This document shows positions 1-8,293 of a stretch of DNA of 64,000 nt, piece by piece. Source of the DNA: Desulfuromonadales bacterium (GTDB lineage Bacteria > Desulfobacterota > Desulfuromonadia > Geobacterales > Pseudopelobacteraceae); assembly GCA_013349325.1 (NCBI GenBank), contig DUZX01000010.1, positions 1 to 64,000 of the forward strand, given 5' to 3'. Both the position numbers and the translations under genes were made by a program. A model generated the notes under the pieces. That model was not told the DNA's origin and did no database searches. It saw nothing but the letters and a program-made list of their open reading frames with translations. Each line of letters opens with the position of its first letter. Position 1 is the first letter of the stretch.

Positions 1-48
1 AATGAGGCTTATTTCCAAGGACTCGAACAACTGAAGCAGGCTGCCTGA
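1..48 (+). CDS. 3' end of an unidentified gene
   Basis: The first 48 bases read in frame as the last 15 codons of a protein ending ...LEQLKQAA and a TGA stop at 46-48. Everything upstream is outside the window. It is too short to assign; it does not look like the missing N-terminal part of the gcvPB gene that is broken further right. It could also be a chance open frame. Confidence 0.35.
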   Translation, partial: NEAYFQGLEQLKQAA

Positions 49-143
49 TGCCTGAAACTACAACACATACGAAACATTGCTTATAAAACCTTCAGGCTGT
101 CCCACTAACCCCGGCCACCTCAAGCATTGTTATTCAAAACAGC

Positions 144-389
144 ATGGGTAAATCAATATGCACTCTCAATAAGGAAAATTTTCAGATAGCTCTCATGCTT
201 CCATCTCAAATTGCCTTCGTCAACACTTTGCGCAAAAAATATGATGAAATTTTCAATTGGTCGCTGCCATTTGAAATTGAAAAGTGGCCCGCATTAAAAA
301 CTCTGGCTAACCTGAAGCCAAGTGAATTCAGCATGTTGAAGGAATTTGTCTTGGCAATGGCGATTTCTGCCAAAGACCTGAATGAATAA
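144..389 (+). CDS. small hypothetical protein, 81 aa
   Basis: I do not recognise this protein. It is soluble, mixed-charge and predicted mostly helical, with no signal peptide, membrane segment or obvious motif. The ATG at 144 has no clear Shine-Dalgarno sequence. It lies just upstream of the toxin-antitoxin pair, in the same AT-richer patch, so it may be cargo of the same inserted segment. An overlapping frame on the opposite strand is equally open, so the coding status is uncertain. Confidence 0.35.
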   Translation: MGKSICTLNKENFQIALMLPSQIAFVNTLRKKYDEIFNWSLPFEIEKWPALKTLANLKPSEFSMLKEFVLAMAISAKDLNE

Positions 390-404
390 GCCGAAATAAT
401 ACAC

Positions 405-433
405 TTGACCGTTATACGCCTTGGACGTACATT
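405..433 (+). promoter_or_regulatory. sigma-70-type promoter of the toxin-antitoxin pair
   Basis: TTGACC at 405-410 and TACATT at 428-433 are separated by 17 bases, close to the housekeeping consensus. The expected start of transcription (about 440) falls on or beside the toxin ATG, and no ribosome binding site precedes that ATG, so the toxin message may be leaderless. Confidence 0.5.
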
Positions 434-439
434 GTAGCC

Positions 440-778
440 ATGCACACATTTATAGAATTGCATCCATTTGCAACTGTTCGCGACAAGTATCTTAATGACG
501 ACGAATTTGCGGCCTTTCAGCTTTATCTGACCTCTAACCCTGACGCTGGAGACGTGATTTCCCGTTCAGGCGGTTGTCGTAAGCTGCGATGGGCTATTGA
601 GGGACGAGGAAAAAGAAGTGGAGTGCGTATCATTTATTTTCTGTGTCTCAATTCAGGAGAAATCGTGCTGGTTACAATGTACGCAAAGAATGTGAAGGAG
701 AACATCGATCCCAACCTGTTAAAACGCCTCAAGGAGGTTTTTGAAAATGGCTACACTATCCGAAAACGAACTGGCTGA
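440..778 (+). CDS. RelE/HigB-type toxin of a type II toxin-antitoxin system
   Basis: This 112-residue protein has the RelE/ParE-superfamily look: a basic central strand region (CRKLRWAIEGRGKRSGVRIIYF) and a C-terminal hydrophobic strand followed by YAKN. Family members are ribosome-dependent mRNA endonucleases. The toxin gene comes first and its 3' end overlaps the antitoxin start by 32 bases, as in HigBA-like operons where the toxin precedes an HTH antitoxin. There is no Shine-Dalgarno site before the ATG at 440. The pair sits between an unknown 3' gene end and the truncated gcvPB, which suggests a recently inserted segment. Family call from fold-like pattern, not from a search. Confidence 0.72.
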   Translation: MHTFIELHPFATVRDKYLNDDEFAAFQLYLTSNPDAGDVISRSGGCRKLRWAIEGRGKRSGVRIIYFLCLNSGEIVLVTMYAKNVKENIDPNLLKRLKEVFENGYTIRKRTG

Positions 779-1139
779 ATGGGAAAATAAGCGAGATTTG
801 AATGCAGAGTTAATGCAGGCTTTGCAGGATATGAAACGGGGTGAATGGGCTAGAAAAACCGAATTCACACCACAGCCGGATGGGTCTATGCGTCGTGTAA
901 TTTTGAGACGCGACGGAACAGTTGAAAAGGATGAATTCATTGCAGCAGAAAAAGCACAAGTTGCAGTTGCAAGAGCTGCAACCGGTTTATCTCAGGCACC
1001 ATTTGCCAAGCTTTTGGGTGTTTCAGTACGCACGCTTCAAGAGTGGGAGCAAGGTCGAAAAATGCCGTCTGGAGCCGCTGCAACACTATTGAAAGTGGCT
1101 ACGCGGCATCCAGAAGTTTTGCAAGAATTGGCTGCATAA
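747..1139 (+). CDS. HTH-type antitoxin (HigA/NadS-like)
   Basis: About 130 residues with a C-terminal XRE-type helix-turn-helix: the stretch ARAATGLSQAPFAKLLGVSV followed by RTLQEWEQGRKMPSGAA is the typical recognition-helix region of HigA-like antitoxins, which neutralise the toxin and repress the operon. AAGGAGG at 731-737 lies nine bases before the ATG at 747, so I prefer this start to the TTG at 741. The N-terminal half, rich in charged residues, would contact the toxin. The coding region overlaps the toxin gene by 32 bases, implying translational coupling. Confidence 0.85.
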   Translation: MATLSENELAEWENKRDLNAELMQALQDMKRGEWARKTEFTPQPDGSMRRVILRRDGTVEKDEFIAAEKAQVAVARAATGLSQAPFAKLLGVSVRTLQEWEQGRKMPSGAAATLLKVATRHPEVLQELAA

Positions 1140-1160
1140 TCTGAATCATCGAATGCCTAA

Positions 1161-2054
1161 GCTGTTCCGAATGCGTCGTATGGCGATATGGATTTGGAGT
1201 TGTTTAAGAAAGCCATGACGGATGAAGTTGCAGCGGTCATGATGACCTGTCCCAATACGCTCGGGCTGTTCAATCCGCACATAAAGGAGATCAGCGATAT
1301 TGCACATAGTCACGATGCGCTGATGTACTACGACGGCGCCAACCTTAACGCCATCATGGGCAAGGTCAAGCCGGGTGATGTCGGTTTCGACGTGATTCAT
1401 GTCAATCTGCACAAGACTTTCGGCACCCCTCATGGCGGCGGTCCCGGCTCCGGGCCAGTCGGCGTCAAGAACGCGCTGATCCCGTTTCTGCCGCAACCGC
1501 GCATTGTTATGAATGATGACGGCAAACTTCTGCTGGAATCGAGTAATCAGGAGAGCATCGGCCGCACGGCCAATTTCTTCGGCAACTTCGGCGTTATGGC
1601 CAAAGCCTACGCTTATATTATCATGCTGGGGGGCCAGGGATTAATCCGGGTTTCCGAGCAGGCCGTACTGAATGCCAACTACATCAAAGAAAAGCTGAAG
1701 CCGTATTACGATCTTCCTTACGATATGACCTGCATGCACGAGTGTGTTTTGTCGGCATCCAAACAGCTGGAGCATGGCGTGCACGCCATCGACATCGCCA
1801 AATTCCTGATCGATAGAGGCTATCACCCTCCGACGGTTTACTTCCCGATGATCGTCAAAGAAACGATCATGATCGAGCCGACCGAGACGGAGAGCAAAAC
1901 CACCATGGATGCTTTTATTGCTGTGATGATCGAAGCGGCGCAGACCTCCGAAAGAAATCCCCAGGCGCTGCACGACGCACCGCTGAGCATGCCGGTTTCT
2001 CGTCTGGACGAAACCAAGGCCGCCCGAGAGCAGAACGTCTGCTGTTCCTGGTAA
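1161..2054 (+). pseudogene. gcvPB: 5'-truncated glycine dehydrogenase (decarboxylating) subunit 2
   Basis: Homology to the C-terminal ~60% of GcvPB starts abruptly right after a TAA at 1158-1160 (reading AVPNASYGDMDLELF) and runs to a TAA at 2054. The PLP-binding lysine motif NLHKTF and the following TPHGGGGP-like loop (here TPHGGGPGSGP) are present, as is the C-terminal CCSW tail. A complete GcvPB has roughly 480 residues; the first ~190 are missing. The internal ATG at 1188 could start a 288-residue product, but this would lack much of the fold and is probably non-functional. GcvPB is the catalytic half of the two-subunit P protein of the glycine cleavage system. Downstream lipM and lipA serve the lipoylated H protein, so the order is ancestral and the truncation secondary. 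Confidence 0.85.
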
Positions 2055-2080
2055 AAAATTATGAGCACCGTTGCAGCATT

Positions 2081-2899
2081 ATGATTACTCCTGCACCAAT
2101 CTGGCGCATCATCGTAAGCCCGCCGCTTCCCGGAGCGGATAATATGGCCATCGATGAGGCGCTGCTGCGATCATTTGACCCGGCGACTTCCCCCCCTGTC
2201 CTGCGGTTGTATGGCTGGAATCCTCCGACACTATCGCTGGGGCGTTTCCAGAACGCTGCCGAAGTGCTTGACCTGGAACGTTGCCGGGCCGTCGGTGTTG
2301 CCATCGTGCGACGGGTGACCGGTGGCGGCGTGATCTATCATACGGAAGAGTTGACCTATTCTCTGGTTTGCGCTCCTTCACAGATCCCCCCGGCTTCATC
2401 AATCAAGGATTCATTCCGTGTGCTGACCGGTTTTTTGCTGGCCTTCTACCGTCGTTTGGGACTTGACGTCGTCTACGCCATCGATGGTGCACCTGAAGGG
2501 ACACGTTTTGGTGAACGGACCCCCTTCTGTTTTGCCGGTAAAGAGAGTTTCGATATCCTTACCGCTGGCCGTAAGATTGGCGGCAACGCTCAGCGCAGAG
2601 TCAAAGGAGCCATCTTTCAGCATGGCTCGATCCCGTTGCACAATCGTGCCATGACCGGATTATCGTATATGCGGGATCAATCTCCCGCATGTGCTGAGGG
2701 TACGACCAGCCTGGCCGAGTGCGGTGTCACAGCAGGCAGGGAACATCTGGCGCGTGAGATTGCATCTGCGTTCAGTGACTATTTTGACGTGAAGCTGGAA
2801 AGCGATACCCTGTCTGACCGGGAGCAGGCAGAGCGGGACGTACTATGCGTGCAAAAATATTCCAGTGAACTGTGGAATCTGAAAGGGGAAGCGTTGTGA
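2081..2899 (+). CDS. lipM: octanoyltransferase (LipM-type) of lipoate synthesis
   Basis: A 272-residue protein of the LplA/LipB/LipM fold. RRVTGGGVIYH (about 77-87) is the family's lipoyl/octanoyl-binding motif. The segment TPFCFAGKESFD followed by GRKIGGNAQRR puts a cysteine at residue 150, matching the position of the acyl-thioester cysteine of LipM transferases, and the QHGSIPL motif follows. I therefore prefer LipM (octanoyl-ACP to protein transfer) over lipoate-protein ligase, which lacks this cysteine. The stop overlaps the GTG start of lipA, so the two enzymes are translated as a pair: LipM attaches octanoate and LipA inserts the sulfurs. Confidence 0.85.
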   Translation: MITPAPIWRIIVSPPLPGADNMAIDEALLRSFDPATSPPVLRLYGWNPPTLSLGRFQNAAEVLDLERCRAVGVAIVRRVTGGGVIYHTEELTYSLVCAPSQIPPASSIKDSFRVLTGFLLAFYRRLGLDVVYAIDGAPEGTRFGERTPFCFAGKESFDILTAGRKIGGNAQRRVKGAIFQHGSIPLHNRAMTGLSYMRDQSPACAEGTTSLAECGVTAGREHLAREIASAFSDYFDVKLESDTLSDREQAERDVLCVQKYSSELWNLKGEAL

Positions 2900-3738
2900 A
2901 CATTCAACGAAAACCGGAATGGTTGCGCAAGAGAGCCAATCCGGGTGAGCAGAACGGGATGCGGCACCTGCTGGGTGAACTGCGCTTGAATACCGTCTGT
3001 CAGCAAGCGCTCTGTCCCAACATCTCGGAATGCTTTGCCTGCGGTCAGGCCACTTTCCTTATTTTAGGGCGCACCTGTACCCGGCTCTGCTCCTTTTGCA
3101 ACGTGGAAAAGACCGCTCCACTGCCGGTCGATTACGATGAACCGGCGCGGGTGGCTGAGGCGGTTGCCCGACTGAAATTGTCGCATGTCGTGATTACCAG
3201 CCCGACCCGCGATGATCTGCCGGATGGCGGTGCAGAACTTTACGCCACTATGGTAGCCGCTATTCGCAGAGCCTCTCCGGCGACTCGCGTTGAACTGCTG
3301 ATTCCCGATTTCCTGGGGAGCCGGAGCAGCCTGGAAAAGGTAATTGCGGCGCAGCCGGATATTATTGCTCACAACGTCGAGACGGTGCCGCGCCTGTACC
3401 AGATCCGCAGCGGTGCTGATTACAGACGCTCGCTGGATGTCCTGCAGATCTGTTTTGAACTGGCGCCGGAAATCCGCACCAAGTCAGGCATCATGCTGGG
3501 AATGGGGGAAACAGCTGCCGAGGTGCTGGCGGCGTGTGAGGATCTGCGGAATGTCGGTTGTTCCTATCTCAGTATCGGGCAGTATCTGGCGCCCAGTCGC
3601 AATCATTACCCGGTGCAGGAATATATTCAGCCGGAACTATTCGAATCATTGCGGCTGAAAGCGTTGCAACTCGGCTTCAGCCATGTAGAGAGCGGACCGT
3701 ACGTGCGCAGTTCGTACCATGCTGGAAAGTATGTCTGA
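2896..3738 (+). CDS. lipA: lipoyl synthase
   Basis: Radical SAM enzyme that inserts two sulfur atoms into protein-bound octanoyl groups. Two [4Fe-4S] cluster motifs are visible: the auxiliary cluster CX4CX5C (CQQALCPNISEC) and the radical SAM CX3CX2C (CTRLCSFC). The C-terminal RSSYHA supplies the family's RSSxxA serine ligand. An upstream in-frame ATG at 2872 exists, but AAGGGG at 2883-2888 sits seven bases before the GTG at 2896, and homologues start MN-x-RKPEWLRK, so GTG 2896 is chosen (280 residues). It overlaps the lipM stop. Normal length and all key residues are present. Confidence 0.95.
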   Translation: MNIQRKPEWLRKRANPGEQNGMRHLLGELRLNTVCQQALCPNISECFACGQATFLILGRTCTRLCSFCNVEKTAPLPVDYDEPARVAEAVARLKLSHVVITSPTRDDLPDGGAELYATMVAAIRRASPATRVELLIPDFLGSRSSLEKVIAAQPDIIAHNVETVPRLYQIRSGADYRRSLDVLQICFELAPEIRTKSGIMLGMGETAAEVLAACEDLRNVGCSYLSIGQYLAPSRNHYPVQEYIQPELFESLRLKALQLGFSHVESGPYVRSSYHAGKYV

Positions 3739-3783
3739 GACCGGCAGAACAATCTCTGCCGACGCTTCTCTAAATGAATATTA

Positions 3784-3823
3784 TTGACCAGCGTCAAGTT
3801 ATCTCCGCAAAAGATGCTATAGT
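3784..3823 (+). promoter_or_regulatory. hcp promoter with CRP/FNR-type (HcpR-like) operator
   Basis: TTGACCAGCGTCAA at 3784-3797 is a perfect 5-4-5 palindrome of the CRP/FNR type, resembling the sites described for HcpR, the nitrosative-stress regulator that controls hcp genes. A -10 box TATAGT lies at 3818-3823. The expected transcription start is near 3830, which places the operator centre about 40 bases upstream: the class II activator position. The arrangement predicts direct activation of hcp. Confidence 0.62.
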
Positions 3824-3892
3824 ATCCACTCACCAAGCAACGATTTTCATTCGAGCAGACTCGAATACAAAAAACACAGGGAGGAATCACAC

Positions 3893-5494
3893 ATGGAAAT
3901 GTTCTGTAATCAATGCGAGCAGGCAGCAAACGGTACCGGTTGTAACATCTCGGGAGTATGCGGCAAGAAGCCGGAAGTGGCGATACTGCAGGATCATCTG
4001 CTCTACGGCCTGAAGAGCCTGGCACTGTACGCCGATAAACTGGGGCGCAATGCCGAGATCGACCGGTTCACAATCGAAGCGCTTTTTACGACCGTTACCA
4101 ACGTAGATTTTGAAGCGGCCCGTATCGGCGCAATGATCACCCAGTGCTACGCTCTGAAGGAAAAAGCGAAAGCTGCTTCCGGCGCAACGATCAGCGGTGC
4201 GGTTGCCGACTGGAAACCGGCAGCAGATCTGGCCGGCATGACCACGCAGGGCGAGGCTTACGGCATTAACGCCCAGCATAGCAATGAAGATATCCGCTCC
4301 GTTATTGAGATTCTGATGTACGGCCTGAAGGGTATGGCCGCCTATATGGATCATGCCATGATCCTGGGGAAAACCGATGATGACGTTATGGCCTTTTTCC
4401 AGAAAGCGCTGGCAGCCACAACCGACGCCAATCTGGGACTGATGGATTATGTCGGTCTTTCGATGGAATGCGGCAAGCAGAACCTGACCGTCATGGGGCT
4501 GTTGAACACCGCTCATACCGATACGTACGGTCACCCGGTCCCGACGGCAGTGCAGCTCGGCACCAAAGCAGGTAAAGCCATTCTGGTAACCGGTCACGAT
4601 CTGAAGATGCTGGAAGAGCTGCTCAAACAGACCGAAGGCAAAGGGGTCAACGTCTATACGCATGGCGAAATGCTGCCGGCGCACGGCTATCCCGGCCTGA
4701 AAAAATACGCGCACCTGGTTGCCAACTTCGGCGGCGCCTGGCAGGATCAGGCTTCCGAGTTCGTCAACTTCCCCGGTGCGATCATCTTCAACACCAACTG
4801 CATCCAGAGACCGTCCGACAGCTACAAAGACCGTCTCTATACCTGGGGTCTGGTCGCCTGGCCGGATGTAAAACATGTTGACGGCTGGGACTTCTCGGCG
4901 GTTATCAACAAAGCTCTTGAACTGCCCGGTTTTGAAGATAATCCCGGCCAGGAAATCCTGACCGGTTTCGGCCACAATGCCGTGCTGGGCGTAGCTGACA
5001 AAGTTGTCGCTGCCGTAAAATCTGGCGCCATCAAGCACTTCTTCCTGATCGGCGGCTGCGACGGTGCCAAATCGGGGCGTAACTACTACACCGAATTCGC
5101 CGAAAAACTTCCCCAGGATACTGTCATCCTGACGTTGGCTTGCGGTAAGTACCGCTTCAACAAAATGGAATTTGGCACCATCGGAGGCATCCCGCGCTTG
5201 CTGGATATCGGTCAGTGCAACGACGCCTACTCGGCCATCCAGATCGCTGTTGCTCTGGCAGGTGCCTTTGAATGCGGCGTCAACGACCTGCCGCTCTCAA
5301 TGATTCTCTCCTGGTACGAGCAGAAAGCGGTTGTCATCCTGCTTTCGCTGCTGCACCTCGGCATCAGGAACATCAAACTGGGACCATCATTGCCAGCTTT
5401 CATCACCCCCAACGTCCTCAACTTCCTGGTTGAGAACTTCAACATCGCACCGATCACAACCGTCGATGCTGATATGAAGGCGATTCTCGGCTAG
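3893..5494 (+). CDS. hcp: hydroxylamine reductase / hybrid cluster protein
   Basis: A 533-residue Hcp, normal for the family. The N-terminal cysteines of MEMFCNQCEQAANGTGCNISGVCG (5, 8, 17 and 23) bind the first Fe-S cluster. Hybrid-cluster ligand regions are recognisable: a GHDL histidine, FNTNCIQRP, GGCDGAK, CGKYRFN and the C-terminal ECGVNDLPLS...WYEQKAV. Hcp enzymes act as cytoplasmic NO or hydroxylamine reductases in nitrosative-stress defence. AGGGAGG lies just upstream of the ATG. The gene is monocistronic between its own operator-bearing promoter and a strong terminator at 5515-5560. Confidence 0.96.
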   Translation: MEMFCNQCEQAANGTGCNISGVCGKKPEVAILQDHLLYGLKSLALYADKLGRNAEIDRFTIEALFTTVTNVDFEAARIGAMITQCYALKEKAKAASGATISGAVADWKPAADLAGMTTQGEAYGINAQHSNEDIRSVIEILMYGLKGMAAYMDHAMILGKTDDDVMAFFQKALAATTDANLGLMDYVGLSMECGKQNLTVMGLLNTAHTDTYGHPVPTAVQLGTKAGKAILVTGHDLKMLEELLKQTEGKGVNVYTHGEMLPAHGYPGLKKYAHLVANFGGAWQDQASEFVNFPGAIIFNTNCIQRPSDSYKDRLYTWGLVAWPDVKHVDGWDFSAVINKALELPGFEDNPGQEILTGFGHNAVLGVADKVVAAVKSGAIKHFFLIGGCDGAKSGRNYYTEFAEKLPQDTVILTLACGKYRFNKMEFGTIGGIPRLLDIGQCNDAYSAIQIAVALAGAFECGVNDLPLSMILSWYEQKAVVILLSLLHLGIRNIKLGPSLPAFITPNVLNFLVENFNIAPITTVDADMKAILG

Positions 5495-5514
5495 TTTTTG
5501 AGAACAGGTCGCAG

Positions 5515-5560
5515 AACGTAAACCGCCCCTGCTGGTTATCTCAGTGGGGGCGTTTACGTT
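5515..5560 (+). terminator. bidirectional intrinsic terminator between hcp and the RluA-like gene
   Basis: AACGTAAAC (5515-5523) pairs with GTTTACGTT (5552-5560), and GCCCC (5525-5529) with GGGGC (5547-5551), leaving one bulged base. It separates the convergent hcp and pseudouridine synthase genes. Confidence 0.75.
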
Positions 5561-5566
5561 TGGAAC

Positions 5567-6472
5567 TCACCACATCAACTCCCGTTCAGAACAGAATTCC
5601 CGTTCGACCCCACTCAGTGGATCCCGGAAATGCACGGATTTTGCCAGGAGCTGCAGTGGTGTCAGGAAGTTATCAGCGCGTTCCGGTTGCAACTGCGGGT
5701 AATAGCGGTCGTGTTCTATCCCGTATCCCAGTCCGCTCAGATGAATCCGCAATTGGTGGGTTTTGCCGGTGTGCGGCTGCAGGTGAAACAAGGCACGATT
5801 GTGCTGCATCTCCAGCAGTGAGATCATCGAGCGGGCATTTACCCTGCCCGGCACTACCGCCATCCGGAACCATGGTTCTCCTCGCGCGATCCTGTTTTCT
5901 ACCTGCCACTCCCTTTCTCCGGGAGGTGGTAGAGCGGCAGAGATTGCCCGATAGTTTTTTTTGATATTCCCTTTCAGAAAAAGTTCCGCGTAGCGACTGC
6001 GAGTCCCGGGATTGACCGAAAACAGGACGATTCCGGCGGTTTCACGGTCGATGCGATGCAGCGGTGCCAACGTTTCGATTCCAGTACTGCGGCGCAGGCG
6101 GTTCAACAGGCATTCCTGTACATAACGGCCACCCGGTGTGACCGGCAAAAAATGAGGCTTGCAGGCCACCAGCAGATGATCGTCCTGAAACAGGATGCTT
6201 TCAGCAAACGGAATCAGCGGCTCCGTTGCTACCTCCCGGAAGTAAAACAGACGACCCTGCGGCAGGTAGGCACTCTGCACCGTGATCGGATTGCCATCTT
6301 CGCCGCACACCTTGCCATCGACAATCCGCTGCTGCCATATTTCCCGTGCGACGAGCGGAAAGCGGTTGCAGAGAAAGTCAATAATCGAAGGGAACGGCGA
6401 GGCCATGGGCGGCATGGTGACGGTTGAAGGATGTAATGATATGCCCATCTCTGATTTCTTCTCCATTCGCAA
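5567..6472 (-). CDS. RluA-family pseudouridine synthase
   Basis: About 300 residues, converting uridine to pseudouridine in RNA. The catalytic aspartate motif reads HRIDRETAGIVLF (family HRxDxxTSG), and the downstream KNYRAI and HTGKTHQLRIHL motifs are those of the RluA branch. The N-terminal ~70 residues are not a clear S4 domain but contain the S4-like IWQQRIVDGKV. Several in-frame Met codons crowd the N-terminus, so the true start may be up to ~20 codons downstream. RNA target unknown. Convergent with hcp. Confidence 0.88.
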   Translation of the reverse strand: MRMEKKSEMGISLHPSTVTMPPMASPFPSIIDFLCNRFPLVAREIWQQRIVDGKVCGEDGNPITVQSAYLPQGRLFYFREVATEPLIPFAESILFQDDHLLVACKPHFLPVTPGGRYVQECLLNRLRRSTGIETLAPLHRIDRETAGIVLFSVNPGTRSRYAELFLKGNIKKNYRAISAALPPPGEREWQVENRIARGEPWFRMAVVPGRVNARSMISLLEMQHNRALFHLQPHTGKTHQLRIHLSGLGYGIEHDRYYPQLQPERADNFLTPLQLLAKSVHFRDPLSGVEREFCSERELMW

Positions 6473-6532
6473 TTACGTGGTGCTTTACAGGGCGGGGACA
6501 AAGCGTGTACATTTCCGGCGGGAGTTTACACG

Positions 6533-7279
6533 ATGAACATCGCGATTATTACCGCTCTGCCGCAGGAATTCAGGGCCGTCAGAAGCTGTCTCGGACCGGG
6601 AGTTGCCGTTCAGATTGGCGGTTTCAAGGCGTTGAGCATTCAATCGGCAGGACATGAGTTTCTGCTTTTGGAATCCGGCATGGGCTTTGATAACGCCACC
6701 CGGGCAACGCAGGCGCTTGTAGCTGCTAATCGGCCCGATCTGATCATTTCGGCCGGTTACTGCGGCGGGATCGCGCCGGAGCTGCACGTTGGAGGCGTAG
6801 TCGTAGCGACGACCCTGCTGCAGGCTGCTGCAAGCGGTGTCCAGCAGGTGGCGGTGGAAATTCCGCCGGTGGTACAGCGTTTCGCGTTAGAAGGTGCTGC
6901 AGATTCTTTTCGTGTCTGCGTGGGCACCTTTGTCGGCACATCGTCTGTCATGTCAAAACGGTGGCTGGCCGGATTGCTTAATAATGACTTTCCCTGTGCG
7001 GTAGTCGAGATGGAGAGTGCCGCTATAGCCCGGATTGCTGCTGAGAACGGGATTCCGCTGATTGCCATCCGCTCTGTCAGTGACCCAGCCGATGAAGAAC
7101 TTGATTTTTCGCTGGATGAATTCTGCGACAGCAGCCTGCGTATCCGCCCTGCCCGGATCCTGCTGACGATTCTGCGCAAACCGCGCATCATCCCGCAGCT
7201 GGTGCGACTGTCCGGTAACAGCCGCCGAGCATCGCAGAGCCTGACATCCGCCCTACGGCGTCTGATTCCCCTTCTTTAA
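6533..7279 (+). CDS. nucleoside phosphorylase-I family protein (MTAN / futalosine hydrolase / HpnG-like)
   Basis: A 248-residue cytoplasmic protein. ITALPQEFRAVRSCL at the N-terminus, SGMGFDNA, the GYCGGIAP loop, VEMESAA (substrate ribose-binding glutamate) and the SVSDPADE acid-loop segment are the landmarks of the phosphorylase/nucleosidase fold of 5'-methylthioadenosine nucleosidases. Which substrate it uses cannot be read from sequence; hopanoid-associated phosphorylases and futalosine hydrolases share these features. The C-terminal ~45 residues are basic and extend beyond the usual domain. GGGAG precedes the ATG. Its 3' end overlaps the convergent membrane-protein gene by 27 bases. Confidence 0.78.
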   Translation: MNIAIITALPQEFRAVRSCLGPGVAVQIGGFKALSIQSAGHEFLLLESGMGFDNATRATQALVAANRPDLIISAGYCGGIAPELHVGGVVVATTLLQAAASGVQQVAVEIPPVVQRFALEGAADSFRVCVGTFVGTSSVMSKRWLAGLLNNDFPCAVVEMESAAIARIAAENGIPLIAIRSVSDPADEELDFSLDEFCDSSLRIRPARILLTILRKPRIIPQLVRLSGNSRRASQSLTSALRRLIPLL

Positions 7280-8131
7280 CACCCTGCCGGCTATCGACCA
7301 GGGGTAGTCGCGCAGATTTTCCCCCAGCTCTTCCTTTGAATAACGGTTTACCCGCCTCAGTGCCAGAATTGTGACAATCAGAACCGGCAGTGTGTAGATC
7401 AGGATGCCGCACAGCGCCATAAAGCGCTCACCGATGATCAGCATGGTGCTGATATTAAAAATCAGCACCGAAAGATACAGGATCGGTCCCAACAATGAAC
7501 GGAAGGGGAGCGTAACGACGCCCGGCGGCGCACTGTCACAGCGGCGGGCGTCAATCAGCTGGAAAGCGGCCACCAGGCAGAAGCTGGTCAGCAGCCAACC
7601 ACCGTAATTGGAGAGTGGCACGCCGAAGTGGATACCCTGTTCACGGTAGCCGTAGATCTGTCCCAGGAACCAGCGTCGCCCCTGAAGTGCCACCGGATCG
7701 ATGATGATATCCAGAAAGGTCTGCAGGAAAGAGCCCAGCAGCAGTGCCGAAAAAGAGCGCCTGATGGAGCGGGTCTCCAGCGTCATCACGTTCCAGCGCC
7801 AGGCTTTGAGCGGAGAGAGGATAAACAGGGCCGTGGCATAGCTGCAGTAGGCCAGAAAAACGTAGGAGAGCGAGTCGAAGAATGGTACCCCGGCGATCCA
7901 GAGCTCCCGGCTGCTGGTGGCGTCGATGTAATAGTACCATCCGTAGGGGAAGCCGGTGTTAATCGAGAGCCACTCGGAACTGAAGGCGATCAGATAGCCG
8001 GAAACGGTGAATATGAGAGTTCGCCGCCAGCCGACATGCGGAACACAGGCCAGCAAAAAAGCGCCGAAAAAGGCAAAAACGTAGGGGCGCATCGTAACGG
8101 TGCCGATGGCGATATCGAGAACATGCTGCAT
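7253..8131 (-). CDS. carotenoid-biosynthesis-type integral membrane protein
   Basis: A 292-residue protein with about seven hydrophobic membrane segments. The pattern SEWLSINTGFPYGWYYY, WIAGVPFFDSLSYVFLAYCS and IDPVALQGRRWFLGQIYGY...YFGVPLSNYGGW is that of the CruF-like/DUF422 family (bacterioruberin and carotenoid hydratases), acting in the inner membrane on carotenoid end groups. No other carotenoid genes lie in the window, so the substrate remains open. Convergent with the phosphorylase gene. Confidence 0.76.
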   Translation of the reverse strand: MQHVLDIAIGTVTMRPYVFAFFGAFLLACVPHVGWRRTLIFTVSGYLIAFSSEWLSINTGFPYGWYYYIDATSSRELWIAGVPFFDSLSYVFLAYCSYATALFILSPLKAWRWNVMTLETRSIRRSFSALLLGSFLQTFLDIIIDPVALQGRRWFLGQIYGYREQGIHFGVPLSNYGGWLLTSFCLVAAFQLIDARRCDSAPPGVVTLPFRSLLGPILYLSVLIFNISTMLIIGERFMALCGILIYTLPVLIVTILALRRVNRYSKEELGENLRDYPWSIAGRVLKKGNQTP

Positions 8132-8293
8132 GGTGATAGTCCTTGGTGACGCAATGTCTCATAATTTCGAAGAGTCGGAACTATAGACAAAACTCCGGAT
8201 GAGCGCAAGAACTTGACACGGTACTCCGATCGGTTTCAGTGTTTGCAGCAATCAGCCGTTGCCTGAATAGCATAAAAAAGGTACTCTGCCGAC

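Noticed and set aside
3887..5038. 383-aa antisense open frame over hcp
   Set aside because: It lies wholly opposite a well-conserved gene, has no ribosome site and no recognisable motif; high G/C third positions explain it.
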